In this document: positions 1 through 5,594 of the stretch, one piece after another
Layout: every line of letters begins with the position of its first letter
Numbering within the stretch: position 1 is the stretch's first letter
Source: Actinomycetes bacterium
GTDB lineage: Bacteria > Actinomycetota > Actinomycetes > Actinomycetales > Cellulomonadaceae
Assembly: GCA_023418375.1 (NCBI GenBank)
Contig: JAEZZV010000103.1
Location: 1-10,760 of the forward strand
Direction of reading: 5' to 3'
DNA: 10,760 bases
Made by a program: the position numbers and the translations under genes
Notes under the pieces: model-generated
What the model was told of the DNA's origin: nothing
Seen by the model: the letters and a program-made list of their open reading frames with translations, nothing else
Databases searched by the model: none

Positions 1-1047
1 GGCACCGGCTGCGGCATCCAGGCCCTGCTCGCCACGCGGCACTCGGACGCCGTGGTGGCGACCGACCTCGCGCCGCGGGCGCTCGCCTTCGCGGCGTTCA
101 ACGCCGCGCTCGCCGGGGTGGCGCTCGACCTGCGCGAGGGGTCGATGCTCGAGCCCGTGCGCGGCGCCGGGGCGTTCGACCTCGTCGTGTCCAACCCGCC
201 GTTCGTCATCACCCCCCGTGGGGCCGGTGGGGGCGAGGAGCGGTACGTCTACCGCGACGGCGGGGCGAGCGGGGACGACGTCGTGCGCGACCTGGTGGTC
301 GGCGTCGGCGACGTGCTCGCCCCGGGCGGGGTGGCGCAGCTCCTCGGCAACTGGGAGCACCGCGGCGGCCAGGACTGGCGCGAGCGCGTCGGGGAGTGGG
401 TGGACCGCGCCGGGCTCGACGCGTGGGTGGTCCAGCGCGAGGTGCAGGACCCGGCCGAGTACGCCGAGACCTGGCTGCGCGACGGCGGGACCTCGCCGGA
501 CCGCGACCGGCAGGCATGGCGCGTGGGGGTCGACGCGTGGCTCGACGACTTCGCGACGCGGGACGTCGAGGCGGTCGGCTTCGGGCTCGTGGTGCTGCGC
601 CGCCCGGTGCGCGGCATGCCGACGCTGCGCCGACTGGAGGAGCAGGCCGGCCCGATGCACCAGCCGCTCGGGGCGCACCTCGCGGCGGCGCTCGCGGCGC
701 ACGACTGGCTCGCCGTCGCCGACGACGCCGAGCTCGCCGGCACGCGCCTGGTCCCCGCGCCCGACGTCGTCGAGGACCGGCACCACACTCCGGGCGTGGC
801 CGAGCCGATGGTCGTGCGCCTGCGCCAGAACTCCGGGTTCGAGCGGGCGGTGACGGTGTCACCGACGGTCGCCGCCCTGGTCGGGGCGTTGGACGGGGAG
901 TTCGCCGTCGGCCAGGTTCTCGCGGCGATGACGGCGCTGCTCGACCTGCCCGCTGAGCTCGTCGCGGCCGAGGTGATGGGACCGCTGCGCGACCTGGTGC
1001 GCGACGGGCTGCTCGTGCGCGCGGACGACGGCGCCGGCCGGCCCTGA
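1..1047 (+). CDS. class I SAM-dependent methyltransferase, HemK-like (5' truncated)
   Basis: This is the C-terminal 348 codons of a methyltransferase whose start lies left of the window. The frame is open from base 1, and the first visible residues, GTGCGIQALLA, are the glycine-rich SAM-binding loop (motif I). ATDLAP follows with the acidic residue that would bind the ribose (Asp22 of the visible part), and FDLVVSNPPF carries the NPPF motif (residues 65-68) typical of HemK/PrmC-like enzymes that methylate amide or amino nitrogens. About 250 residues follow the catalytic core and match the general plan of actinobacterial methyltransferases with extra N- and C-terminal domains (DUF7059/DUF7782 type, from memory). 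The substrate cannot be told from sequence; protein glutamine or nucleic-acid base methylation are both possible. The stop TGA lies 9 bases from the stop of the convergent kinase gene. Confidence 0.85.
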   Translation, partial: GTGCGIQALLATRHSDAVVATDLAPRALAFAAFNAALAGVALDLREGSMLEPVRGAGAFDLVVSNPPFVITPRGAGGGEERYVYRDGGASGDDVVRDLVVGVGDVLAPGGVAQLLGNWEHRGGQDWRERVGEWVDRAGLDAWVVQREVQDPAEYAETWLRDGGTSPDRDRQAWRVGVDAWLDDFATRDVEAVGFGLVVLRRPVRGMPTLRRLEEQAGPMHQPLGAHLAAALAAHDWLAVADDAELAGTRLVPAPDVVEDRHHTPGVAEPMVVRLRQNSGFERAVTVSPTVAALVGALDGEFAVGQVLAAMTALLDLPAELVAAEVMGPLRDLVRDGLLVRADDGAGRP

Positions 1048-1056
1048 CCCGGGCCG
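1039..1056. terminator. possible bidirectional hairpin between convergent stops
   Basis: CGGCCC (1039-1044) and GGGCCG (1051-1056) form a perfect 6-bp stem with a 6-base loop. The element overlaps the end of the methyltransferase gene and fills the 9-base gap to the kinase stop. There is no T-run, so this is a weak call, made mainly from position between convergent genes. Confidence 0.3.
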
Positions 1057-2520
1057 CTACTCCGAGGGCCCCGGGGGCCGCGGCGCCGGGCCCGCGACCG
1101 GGAGCGTGACGGTGAACGTCGTCGCGCCGGGGGTGCCGTCGGCGGTGATCGTGCCGCCGTGGGCGTCGACGACGGCCTTGGCGATCGACAGCCCCAGACC
1201 CGTGCCCATGCCGGGGGAGCGGGCGGTGTCGCCCCGCGCGAACCTGTCGAACAGGCGGCCGACCAGGTCCGCGTCGATGCCGGGACCGTCGTCGCGGACG
1301 GTGACCGTCACCATGCCGGGCGCGTCGGCGCGGGTGCCGACCGACGTCGTGACGGTGGTCCCGGTGGGGGTGTGCACGCGCGCGTTCGAGAGCAGATTGG
1401 CGAGCACCTGGCGCAGGGCGGCGTCGTCGCCGGTGACGACGAGGTCGTCGGCGGTCTCGGGTAGGTCCAGCTGCCAGACGTGGTCGCGACCGGCGACGTG
1501 CGCGTCGGCCACGAGGTCCGCGGCCAGCGACGCGAGGTCCACCGGGCCGCGGTCGAGCGGTCGGCCGGCGTCGAGCCGCGCGAGCAGGAGAAGGTCCTCG
1601 ACCAGGGAGGTCATCCGGCGGGCCTCGGACTCCACGCGGTCCATCGCCCGCACGACGTCCGGCGGCACCTCGTCGGGCACGCGCCGGACGAGCTCGGCGT
1701 AGCCGCGGATGGAGGCCAGCGGGGTGCGCAGCTCGTGGCTCGCGTCGGCGACGAACTGCCGCACCTGGGTCTCCGACCGGTGCCGCGCCGCCAGGGAGTG
1801 CTCGACGTGCGAGAGGAGCTGGTTGAGCGCAGCCCCCACGCGGCCGACCTCGGTGGCCGGGTCGGTGTCGGCGTCCGGGACGCGTGCTCCCAGGTCGACC
1901 TCGCCCCGGTCGAGCGGGGTGCTGGCGACGGCGCTCGCGGTCGCCGCCACGCGGGCGAGCGGGCGCAGCTCGCGCCGCACGAGCATGGTGCCGAGCAGGC
2001 CGATCACCGCCAGGCCCGCGAGGGTGACGAGAGCCGTCGTGACGACGTGCCGCGTGAGCGTCTGCTCGAGCTCGTCGAGGGGAAGGCCGGTCGCGACGAC
2101 GCGTCCGTCCGGTGCGAGCTCCGCGACCATGCGGTAGTGGCCGAGGCCCGGCACGGACACCGTCCGGACCTTGCGGAGCACGCCGTCGAGCTGCTGGAGG
2201 ACCTCCTCGACCTCCGCGGGCTTGAACCGCGCGATCGTCGCGTCAGCGGTGATGTAGACGCCCGCGTACACCGTCCCGTCGATGACCACCCGGGCCGTCC
2301 CGACGCGCTGGCCGGGGCCCTCGAGCTCTCCGCCCGGGCCCGTCAGGTTCCGGCGGTTCGCGTCCCGGACCTCGCCGTCGAGCTGGGTGACCAGCGAGTC
2401 GCGCAGGGCCACCGTCGACGCGACCCCGATGACCGTGGCGACCGCCGCGAGCAGCACGAGCACGAGCGCGACTAGGCGTCGCCGCAGCGGCCAGCGGCTC
2501 GGGCGCGGCGGTGTGCGCAC
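1057..2520 (-). CDS. sensor histidine kinase, membrane-bound, HAMP-containing
   Basis: This 487-residue kinase senses a signal at the membrane and phosphorylates the regulator encoded just upstream. A basic N-terminus precedes the first membrane helix (about 14-38). An extracytoplasmic sensor region (about 41-157) and a second helix (159-181) follow, then HAMP (182-240). The dimerisation/phosphoacceptor domain has SHELRTPLASIRGY, with His262 as the likely phosphorylated residue. The ATPase domain shows the N box NLLSNA (375-380), G1 DDGPGID (410-416), F box LFDRFARGD (423-431) and G2 GTGLGLSIAK (439-448), so it looks intact. The GTG start is one base beyond the regulator's TGA and I see no good ribosome site, so translation is probably coupled. 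Length and plan resemble mycobacterial PhoR, TcrY and TrcS; the input signal is unknown. The stop is TAG. Confidence 0.93.
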   Translation of the reverse strand: MRTPPRPSRWPLRRRLVALVLVLLAAVATVIGVASTVALRDSLVTQLDGEVRDANRRNLTGPGGELEGPGQRVGTARVVIDGTVYAGVYITADATIARFKPAEVEEVLQQLDGVLRKVRTVSVPGLGHYRMVAELAPDGRVVATGLPLDELEQTLTRHVVTTALVTLAGLAVIGLLGTMLVRRELRPLARVAATASAVASTPLDRGEVDLGARVPDADTDPATEVGRVGAALNQLLSHVEHSLAARHRSETQVRQFVADASHELRTPLASIRGYAELVRRVPDEVPPDVVRAMDRVESEARRMTSLVEDLLLLARLDAGRPLDRGPVDLASLAADLVADAHVAGRDHVWQLDLPETADDLVVTGDDAALRQVLANLLSNARVHTPTGTTVTTSVGTRADAPGMVTVTVRDDGPGIDADLVGRLFDRFARGDTARSPGMGTGLGLSIAKAVVDAHGGTITADGTPGATTFTVTLPVAGPAPRPPGPSE

Positions 2521-2521
2521 G

Positions 2522-3286
2522 TCAGGCCTGGCCGGCGGGCTTGAGGACGTAGCCCGCCCCGCGCAGCGTGTGGATCATCGGGGCGCGCCCGGCGTCGATC
2601 TTGCGCCGCAGGTAGGAGACGTACAGCTCGACGATGTTCGCCTGACCCCCGAAGTCGTAGTGCCACACCCGGTCGAGGATCTGCGCCTTGGACAGCACGC
2701 GGCGCGGGTTGCGCATGAAGTACCGGAGCAGCTCGAACTCGGTCGCGGTGAGGTGGATCTCCTCCCCGCCGCGGAACACCTCGTGGCTGTCCTCGTCGAG
2801 CACGAGGTCGCCGACGACGAGCCGTGCGTCCTCCTCGGCGGCGGAGGCGCCCGCGCGTCGGAGCAGCGCCCGCAGCCGCGCGACGACCTCCTCGAGGCTG
2901 AACGGCTTGGTCACGTAGTCGTCGCCGCCCGCCGTCAGCCCGGCGATGCGGTCCTCGACGGCGTCGCGCGCCGTCAGGAACAGCACCGGGACCCTCGGGC
3001 GCGCCTCGCGCAGCCGGCGCAGGACGTCGAAGCCGGACATGTCCGTCAGCATCACGTCGAGCACGACGACGTCGGGATCGAGCGTCGCGGCGGACTTCAC
3101 GGCAGCCCGTCCGGTGAGCGCCGACTCGACCTGCCAGCCCTCGTAGCGCAGCGCCGTCGCGAGCAGCTCGCCCAGCATCGGCTCGTCGTCGACCACGAGC
3201 ACGCGCACCGGGGAGCCGTCCTCCCGGACGAGGCGGGGGGCGATGCCGGGGCGCGCCCCGGCGCGTGCTGGTGGGCGACCATCCAT
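2522..3286 (-). CDS. OmpR/PhoB-family response regulator (PhoP/TcrX-like)
   Basis: This 254-residue transcription factor is the partner of the kinase that follows it. The receiver domain starts at VRVLVVDDEP (acidic Asp33/Asp34), with phosphoacceptor Asp77 in VVVLDVML, Thr105 and Lys127 in YVTKPFS. The winged-helix DNA-binding domain (about 156-252) has LTATEFELLRYF, the recognition-helix segment NIVELYVSYLRRKID and the wing IHTLRGAGYVLKP. These closely resemble Mycobacterium tuberculosis PhoP and TcrX as I remember them. The start is uncertain. ATG at 3286 has no ribosome site but sits 6 bases after a possible -10 box, which would make it leaderless. GTG at 3208 (protein beginning VRVLVVDD) has GGAGG 11 bases upstream. 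I chose 3286 because an LVR-x-DGSP-type stretch before the receiver is, from memory, seen in other actinobacterial homologues. Likely autoregulated by the repeats at 3320-3352. Confidence 0.9.
   Translation of the reverse strand: MDGRPPARAGARPGIAPRLVREDGSPVRVLVVDDEPMLGELLATALRYEGWQVESALTGRAAVKSAATLDPDVVVLDVMLTDMSGFDVLRRLREARPRVPVLFLTARDAVEDRIAGLTAGGDDYVTKPFSLEEVVARLRALLRRAGASAAEEDARLVVGDLVLDEDSHEVFRGGEEIHLTATEFELLRYFMRNPRRVLSKAQILDRVWHYDFGGQANIVELYVSYLRRKIDAGRAPMIHTLRGAGYVLKPAGQA
3245..3262. repeat. perfect 18-bp palindrome near the regulator start
   Basis: GCCGGGGCGCGCCCCGGC reads the same on both strands. It lies between the two possible starts of the response regulator: inside codons for the N-terminal extension if translation begins at 3286, or in the leader 37 bases before GTG 3208. 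It could be a protein-binding site or an RNA hairpin, although in very GC-rich DNA such palindromes also arise by chance. Confidence 0.5.
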
Positions 3287-3292
3287 GCCGTC

Positions 3293-3298
3293 ATTGTC
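3293..3298 (-). promoter_or_regulatory. possible -10 box of the regulator-kinase operon
   Basis: On the minus strand the hexamer GACAAT keeps the A at -11 and T at -7 of the sigma-70 consensus and ends 6 bases before ATG 3286, so transcription would begin at the start codon. I see no -35 box at the usual distance; the PhoP-like repeats occupy that region, as expected for an activator-dependent promoter. Confidence 0.4.
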
Positions 3299-3319
3299 TG
3301 CCGATCGGCTCCGTGGACG

Positions 3320-3352
3320 CTGTGCGAATGCTGTGCGATCCCTGTGGGATCC
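3320..3352 (-). promoter_or_regulatory. three 11-bp direct repeats, PhoP-box-like operator
   Basis: On the plus strand the units are CTGTGCGAATG, CTGTGCGATCC and CTGTGGGATCC, end to end. Read in gene direction, two units give GCACAGC-N4-GCACAGC, one base per half-site away from the TCACAGC-N4-TCACAGC motif known for M. tuberculosis PhoP. OmpR-family regulators bind head-to-tail repeats with 11-bp spacing. The units are centred at about -39, -50 and -61 from the inferred transcription start at 3286, a usual activator position. The regulator encoded just downstream is the obvious candidate to bind here. Confidence 0.65.
3337..3351. terminator. inverted repeat GATCCC-tgt-GGGATC, possible terminator of the upstream gene
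   Basis: A perfect 6-bp inverted repeat with a 3-base centre lies 32 bases past the phosphotransferase stop and overlaps two units of the direct-repeat array. It may end phosphotransferase transcripts before the regulator promoter, or be a second operator element. There is no T-run. Confidence 0.25.
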
Positions 3353-3382
3353 CCGGACGTGCGAGCGAGTCGGGCGGGCGGA

Positions 3383-4333
3383 TCAGGCGAGCGTGTCGAG
3401 GCCGGGCAGCGAGCTCCAGTGCAGGACGGTGCTGCGGAGCTCGCCCAGCCACGCCGGGGCCCCACGACCGCCGAGCTCGTCCTGGATGGCCAGCACGAGC
3501 AGGGCCATCCGGTAGTGCGCGAGGAGCGGCACGTCGGCCAGGCGGCCGGCAGGAAGGGGGTACTCGGCCAGGTACGCCTCGACGGCGGTCGCCGCGAAGC
3601 GACGGGCGTCCACCGGGCGGTTGCGCAGCGACCACAGCGGGTGGACCAGGAGGATGGCGAGGTCGGTCGCGTACCAGTGCCGCGAGGCGACGTCGAGGTC
3701 GAGCACCGTGAGGCCGCCGTCCGGGGCCAGCAGCAGGTTGCCGTGATGCAGGTCGTTGTGGACGACGCCGTAGCCGGCGGGCTCGGTGGTCAGTGTCGCC
3801 ATGCGGTCCCCGAGGTCCTCCCACAGGGCACCGATCTCCGCGTCCCGGCAGCGGGCGCGGAAGTGGCGGTGCTCGTCGCACCAGCTCCCCAGTGCAGCAC
3901 CGCCGCCCCACCCGACCGTCGCGGCGTGGATCCGTCCGAGCGTCCCTGCCCAGGCCCGGACGAAGCCCGGCGCGAGCGCCTCCGCCTCGCGCACGTGGCG
4001 TCCCGGGGCCCCGGCCGTCAGGCAGACGACGTGGCCCGACACCACGTGGAGGACCTCGCCGTCGAGCGCGGGTAGGTACCGCACGACCGGGACGCCTGAG
4101 GCCAGCAGGTACTCGGCGAGGGCGACGACGTCGCGTTCCCGCGCACGCTCGCCCTCATGCGCGTGGCCGTCGAGGGGCCTGATCTTGCAGAACGCGTCCT
4201 GGCCGTCGCGCCGGCAGGTGAGGACCAGGCCGTCCGGCGCACCCTCGCGCGTCACCGGGCGGGCGGTCGAGGGGTCGACGCCGAACCGGGACAGTGCCTC
4301 CGCGACGACGTCATCAGGCACGAGGATCGGCAC
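3383..4333 (-). CDS. aminoglycoside phosphotransferase-fold (APH/choline kinase family) phosphotransferase
   Basis: With the GTG start at 4333 this is a 316-residue soluble kinase-like protein (PF01636 fold). AFCKIRP holds the probable ATP-binding Lys50. VVHNDLHHGN is the Brenner motif, with His192, catalytic Asp194 and Asn199. TVLDLDVAS supplies the metal-binding aspartates (Asp212, Asp214), and WYATDLAILLVHPLW is the usual helix after it. The family phosphorylates small hydroxyl compounds such as aminoglycosides, choline, homoserine or sugars; the substrate cannot be told here and resistance should not be assumed. The frame stays open to ATG 4495, but that extension (54 residues, low complexity) would run through a -10-like box and a 20-bp tandem repeat, so I reject it. 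A TACCGT box ends 6 bases before the GTG and no ribosome site is visible, suggesting a leaderless message. The gene diverges from the PAP2 gene. Confidence 0.85.
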   Translation of the reverse strand: MPILVPDDVVAEALSRFGVDPSTARPVTREGAPDGLVLTCRRDGQDAFCKIRPLDGHAHEGERARERDVVALAEYLLASGVPVVRYLPALDGEVLHVVSGHVVCLTAGAPGRHVREAEALAPGFVRAWAGTLGRIHAATVGWGGGAALGSWCDEHRHFRARCRDAEIGALWEDLGDRMATLTTEPAGYGVVHNDLHHGNLLLAPDGGLTVLDLDVASRHWYATDLAILLVHPLWSLRNRPVDARRFAATAVEAYLAEYPLPAGRLADVPLLAHYRMALLVLAIQDELGGRGAPAWLGELRSTVLHWSSLPGLDTLA

Positions 4334-4339
4334 GGCCGG

Positions 4340-4345
4340 ACGGTA
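4340..4345 (-). promoter_or_regulatory. TACCGT -10 box, leaderless promoter of the phosphotransferase
   Basis: TACCGT on the minus strand fits the actinobacterial TANNNT -10 pattern. Six bases separate it from GTG 4333, so the first transcribed base would be the first base of the start codon. No clear -35 box is seen. Confidence 0.55.
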
Positions 4346-4365
4346 TGCCCCGGTGCCGACACGAT

Positions 4366-4440
4366 GCTGGTCTCCTCGGACCGCCACTGGTGTCCCCGGA
4401 CCGCCGCTGATGCTCTCGGACCGCCGCCGATGACCGTCGG
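4366..4440. repeat. 20-bp tandem repeat array, three full copies and a decayed fourth
   Basis: The copies are 4366-4385, 4386-4405 and 4406-4425, with consensus (G/A)CTGGTGTCCTCGGACCGCC; the last 11 bases (CGGACCGCC preceded by TC or CC) are nearly invariant. A diverged partial copy runs to about 4440. The period is not a multiple of three, so the array is not protein-coding repetition. It lies upstream of the phosphotransferase promoter in the divergent gap. It could be a multi-site operator or a leftover end of an insertion sequence, since IS21-type ends carry repeats of this sort. Confidence 0.7.
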
Positions 4441-4513
4441 CCACGCTCGATCCGGGGATGGAGGGCCGGGGCGGCGGGTCCGACCCGGGGGGCACGGCGG
4501 TGTTCGAGGCGGT

Positions 4514-4528
4514 CGCCTACCGTAGGCG
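4514..4528 (+). promoter_or_regulatory. TACCGT -10 box inside an inverted repeat, PAP2 promoter
   Basis: TACCGT (4518-4523) ends 7 bases before GTG 4531 and mirrors the box of the divergent phosphotransferase gene. It is embedded in CGCCTAC-c-GTAGGCG, a perfect 7-bp inverted repeat (4514-4528), so a dimeric repressor binding here would cover the -10 region. No convincing -35 box or ribosome site is present. Confidence 0.5.
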
Positions 4529-4530
4529 GC

Positions 4531-5466
4531 GTGACACCCGACCTCAGCGCCGCGCCCGCGCCCGCGCCGGGGCCGATGACCTCGGTCCGGCACGAGGTCG
4601 CCGTGCGGGCGGTCGTCGTGGTGGTCGGGGCGCTCGCCGCGCTCGGCGTCTGGGCCACGTGGTGGGTGTTCGTCGGGACCTACGAGGGGCAGCTGCTCGA
4701 CCAGGCGTCGTTCGAGGGCGCCGAGTTCGGGCGCAACCGGCTGTGGCGCGTCGCCGAGCCGGTGCTCGACGTCATCTCCGTGCCGTTCATCGCGGCCGTG
4801 CTGGCCGTGGCGGTGATCGTGGCCCTGGTGCGCCGCCGCTGGCTGCTCGCGGCACAGGTGGCCCTGCTCATCGCGGGCGCGAACGCGTCGGGCCAGCTCC
4901 TCAAGTACGGGGTCTTCTCCCGGCCCGACCTCGACGTCGCCGACCGGCTCGCCAACACCCTGCCGAGCGGGCACACGATCGCTGCCACGTCCTGCGCCGT
5001 CGCGCTGGTCCTCGTGGTGCCGCGCAGGTTCCGGGCGGCGGTCGCCGTCGTCGGGGCGCTGTACGCCGCCGGGACGGGGGTGTCGACGCTCGTCGGGGCG
5101 TGGCACCGGCCCGGCGACGTCGTGGCGGCGGTCCTGCTCGTGCTCGCCTGGACGTGCCTGGTGCGGGCGCTCGGGCCGAGCGGCTCGCGGGGTAGCCACA
5201 CCGACCACAAGCGCGAGTCGACGGCGGCGAGCCTGCTGCTCGCCGGGGCCGTCGTCGCAGGCGGCGTCGCTGGCCTGGCGCTCGCCCGCACGCTCGAGGC
5301 GCTCCGGGAGGTCGAGGGCCAGTTCCACTCCACGGGGCTCGAGGCGCGGGGCGACCTGCTCACCGCCTACGCGGGCGGCGCGCTCGGGATCATCGCGGTG
5401 TGCGCGGCCGTCTTCGGGGTGGTCCTCGTGGTCCTGCGGGTGACCGAGCCCGGCCGGGTGTCATGA
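4531..5466 (+). CDS. PAP2-family integral membrane phosphatase
   Basis: This 311-residue membrane protein belongs to the type 2 phosphatidic acid phosphatase family, which hydrolyses lipid phosphates such as phosphatidic acid or undecaprenyl pyrophosphate. The motifs appear in order: K125-x5-R131-P132 (KYGVFSRP), PSGHT (145-149, with His148 as acid) and STLVGAWHRPGD (185-196), where His192 is the expected nucleophile and Asp196 its partner. The usual Arg of the third motif (SR-x5-H) is Thr186, a change I recall in other actinobacterial members. A Pro/Ala-rich N-terminus precedes about six hydrophobic helices, and after a hydrophilic loop (212-230) come two more (about 233-252 and 279-303), longer than a minimal PAP2 protein. 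The GTG start is preferred because of the -10 box 7 bases upstream; ATG 4576 is an alternative. Substrate unknown. Confidence 0.88.
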   Translation: MTPDLSAAPAPAPGPMTSVRHEVAVRAVVVVVGALAALGVWATWWVFVGTYEGQLLDQASFEGAEFGRNRLWRVAEPVLDVISVPFIAAVLAVAVIVALVRRRWLLAAQVALLIAGANASGQLLKYGVFSRPDLDVADRLANTLPSGHTIAATSCAVALVLVVPRRFRAAVAVVGALYAAGTGVSTLVGAWHRPGDVVAAVLLVLAWTCLVRALGPSGSRGSHTDHKRESTAASLLLAGAVVAGGVAGLALARTLEALREVEGQFHSTGLEARGDLLTAYAGGALGIIAVCAAVFGVVLVVLRVTEPGRVS

Positions 5467-5506
5467 TCGTCCGGCGGCCCGGTCGGCGGCCCGGCGCGCC
5501 GTGCGC

Positions 5507-5548
5507 TTGACGCGAGGTCGTAGAGTGCGCCTCCGACGGACCCGTCGG
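5507..5548 (+). promoter_or_regulatory. topA promoter region with leader hairpin
   Basis: TAGAGT (5521-5526) fits the TANNNT -10 pattern and would start transcription near 5533. TTGACG (5507-5512) looks like a -35 box but is only 8 bases from it, too close for a normal sigma-70 pair. CCGACGG-ac-CCGTCGG (5533-5548) is a perfect inverted repeat at the inferred 5' end of the message and could form a terminal hairpin or bind a protein. Confidence 0.4.
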
Positions 5549-5576
5549 TCGGCAGCCCGTCGCCCGCGTTCCCGTC

Positions 5577-5584
5577 AGGAGAGG
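5577..5584 (+). promoter_or_regulatory. ribosome binding site of topA
   Basis: AGGAGAGG stands 10 bases before GTG 5595 and supports that start, which gives the normal N-terminus for the family (KLVIVESPAKA). Confidence 0.7.
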
Positions 5585-5594
5585 TCCCACCACC

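Noticed and set aside
2282..4075. 597-codon open frame on the plus strand across the regulator and phosphotransferase genes
   Set aside because: It is antisense to two well-supported genes, low in complexity (Arg/Gly/Val/Glu rich), without a domain, and typical of the empty frames that high GC third positions create.
3383..4333. Call as an antibiotic-resistance kinase
   Set aside because: The APH fold serves many substrates, and nothing in the sequence or neighbours points to aminoglycosides.
4366..4440. CRISPR-like array
   Set aside because: The units are directly adjacent with no spacers, and no cas gene is present.
4334..4495. 54-residue N-terminal extension of the phosphotransferase from ATG 4495
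   Set aside because: It would cross a 20-bp tandem repeat and a -10-like box, has no domain, and its repeat period is not a multiple of three; GTG 4333 gives the usual family N-terminus.
4458..5195. 245-codon plus-strand open frame overlapping the PAP2 gene in another frame
   Set aside because: Extremely Arg/Gly/Ala rich, no hydrophobic or domain pattern, while the PAP2 frame has all three family motifs.
5467..5506. Terminator after PAP2 based on the repeated GGCGGCCCGG
   Set aside because: The two copies are direct, not inverted, and I could not build a convincing stem with a T-run.
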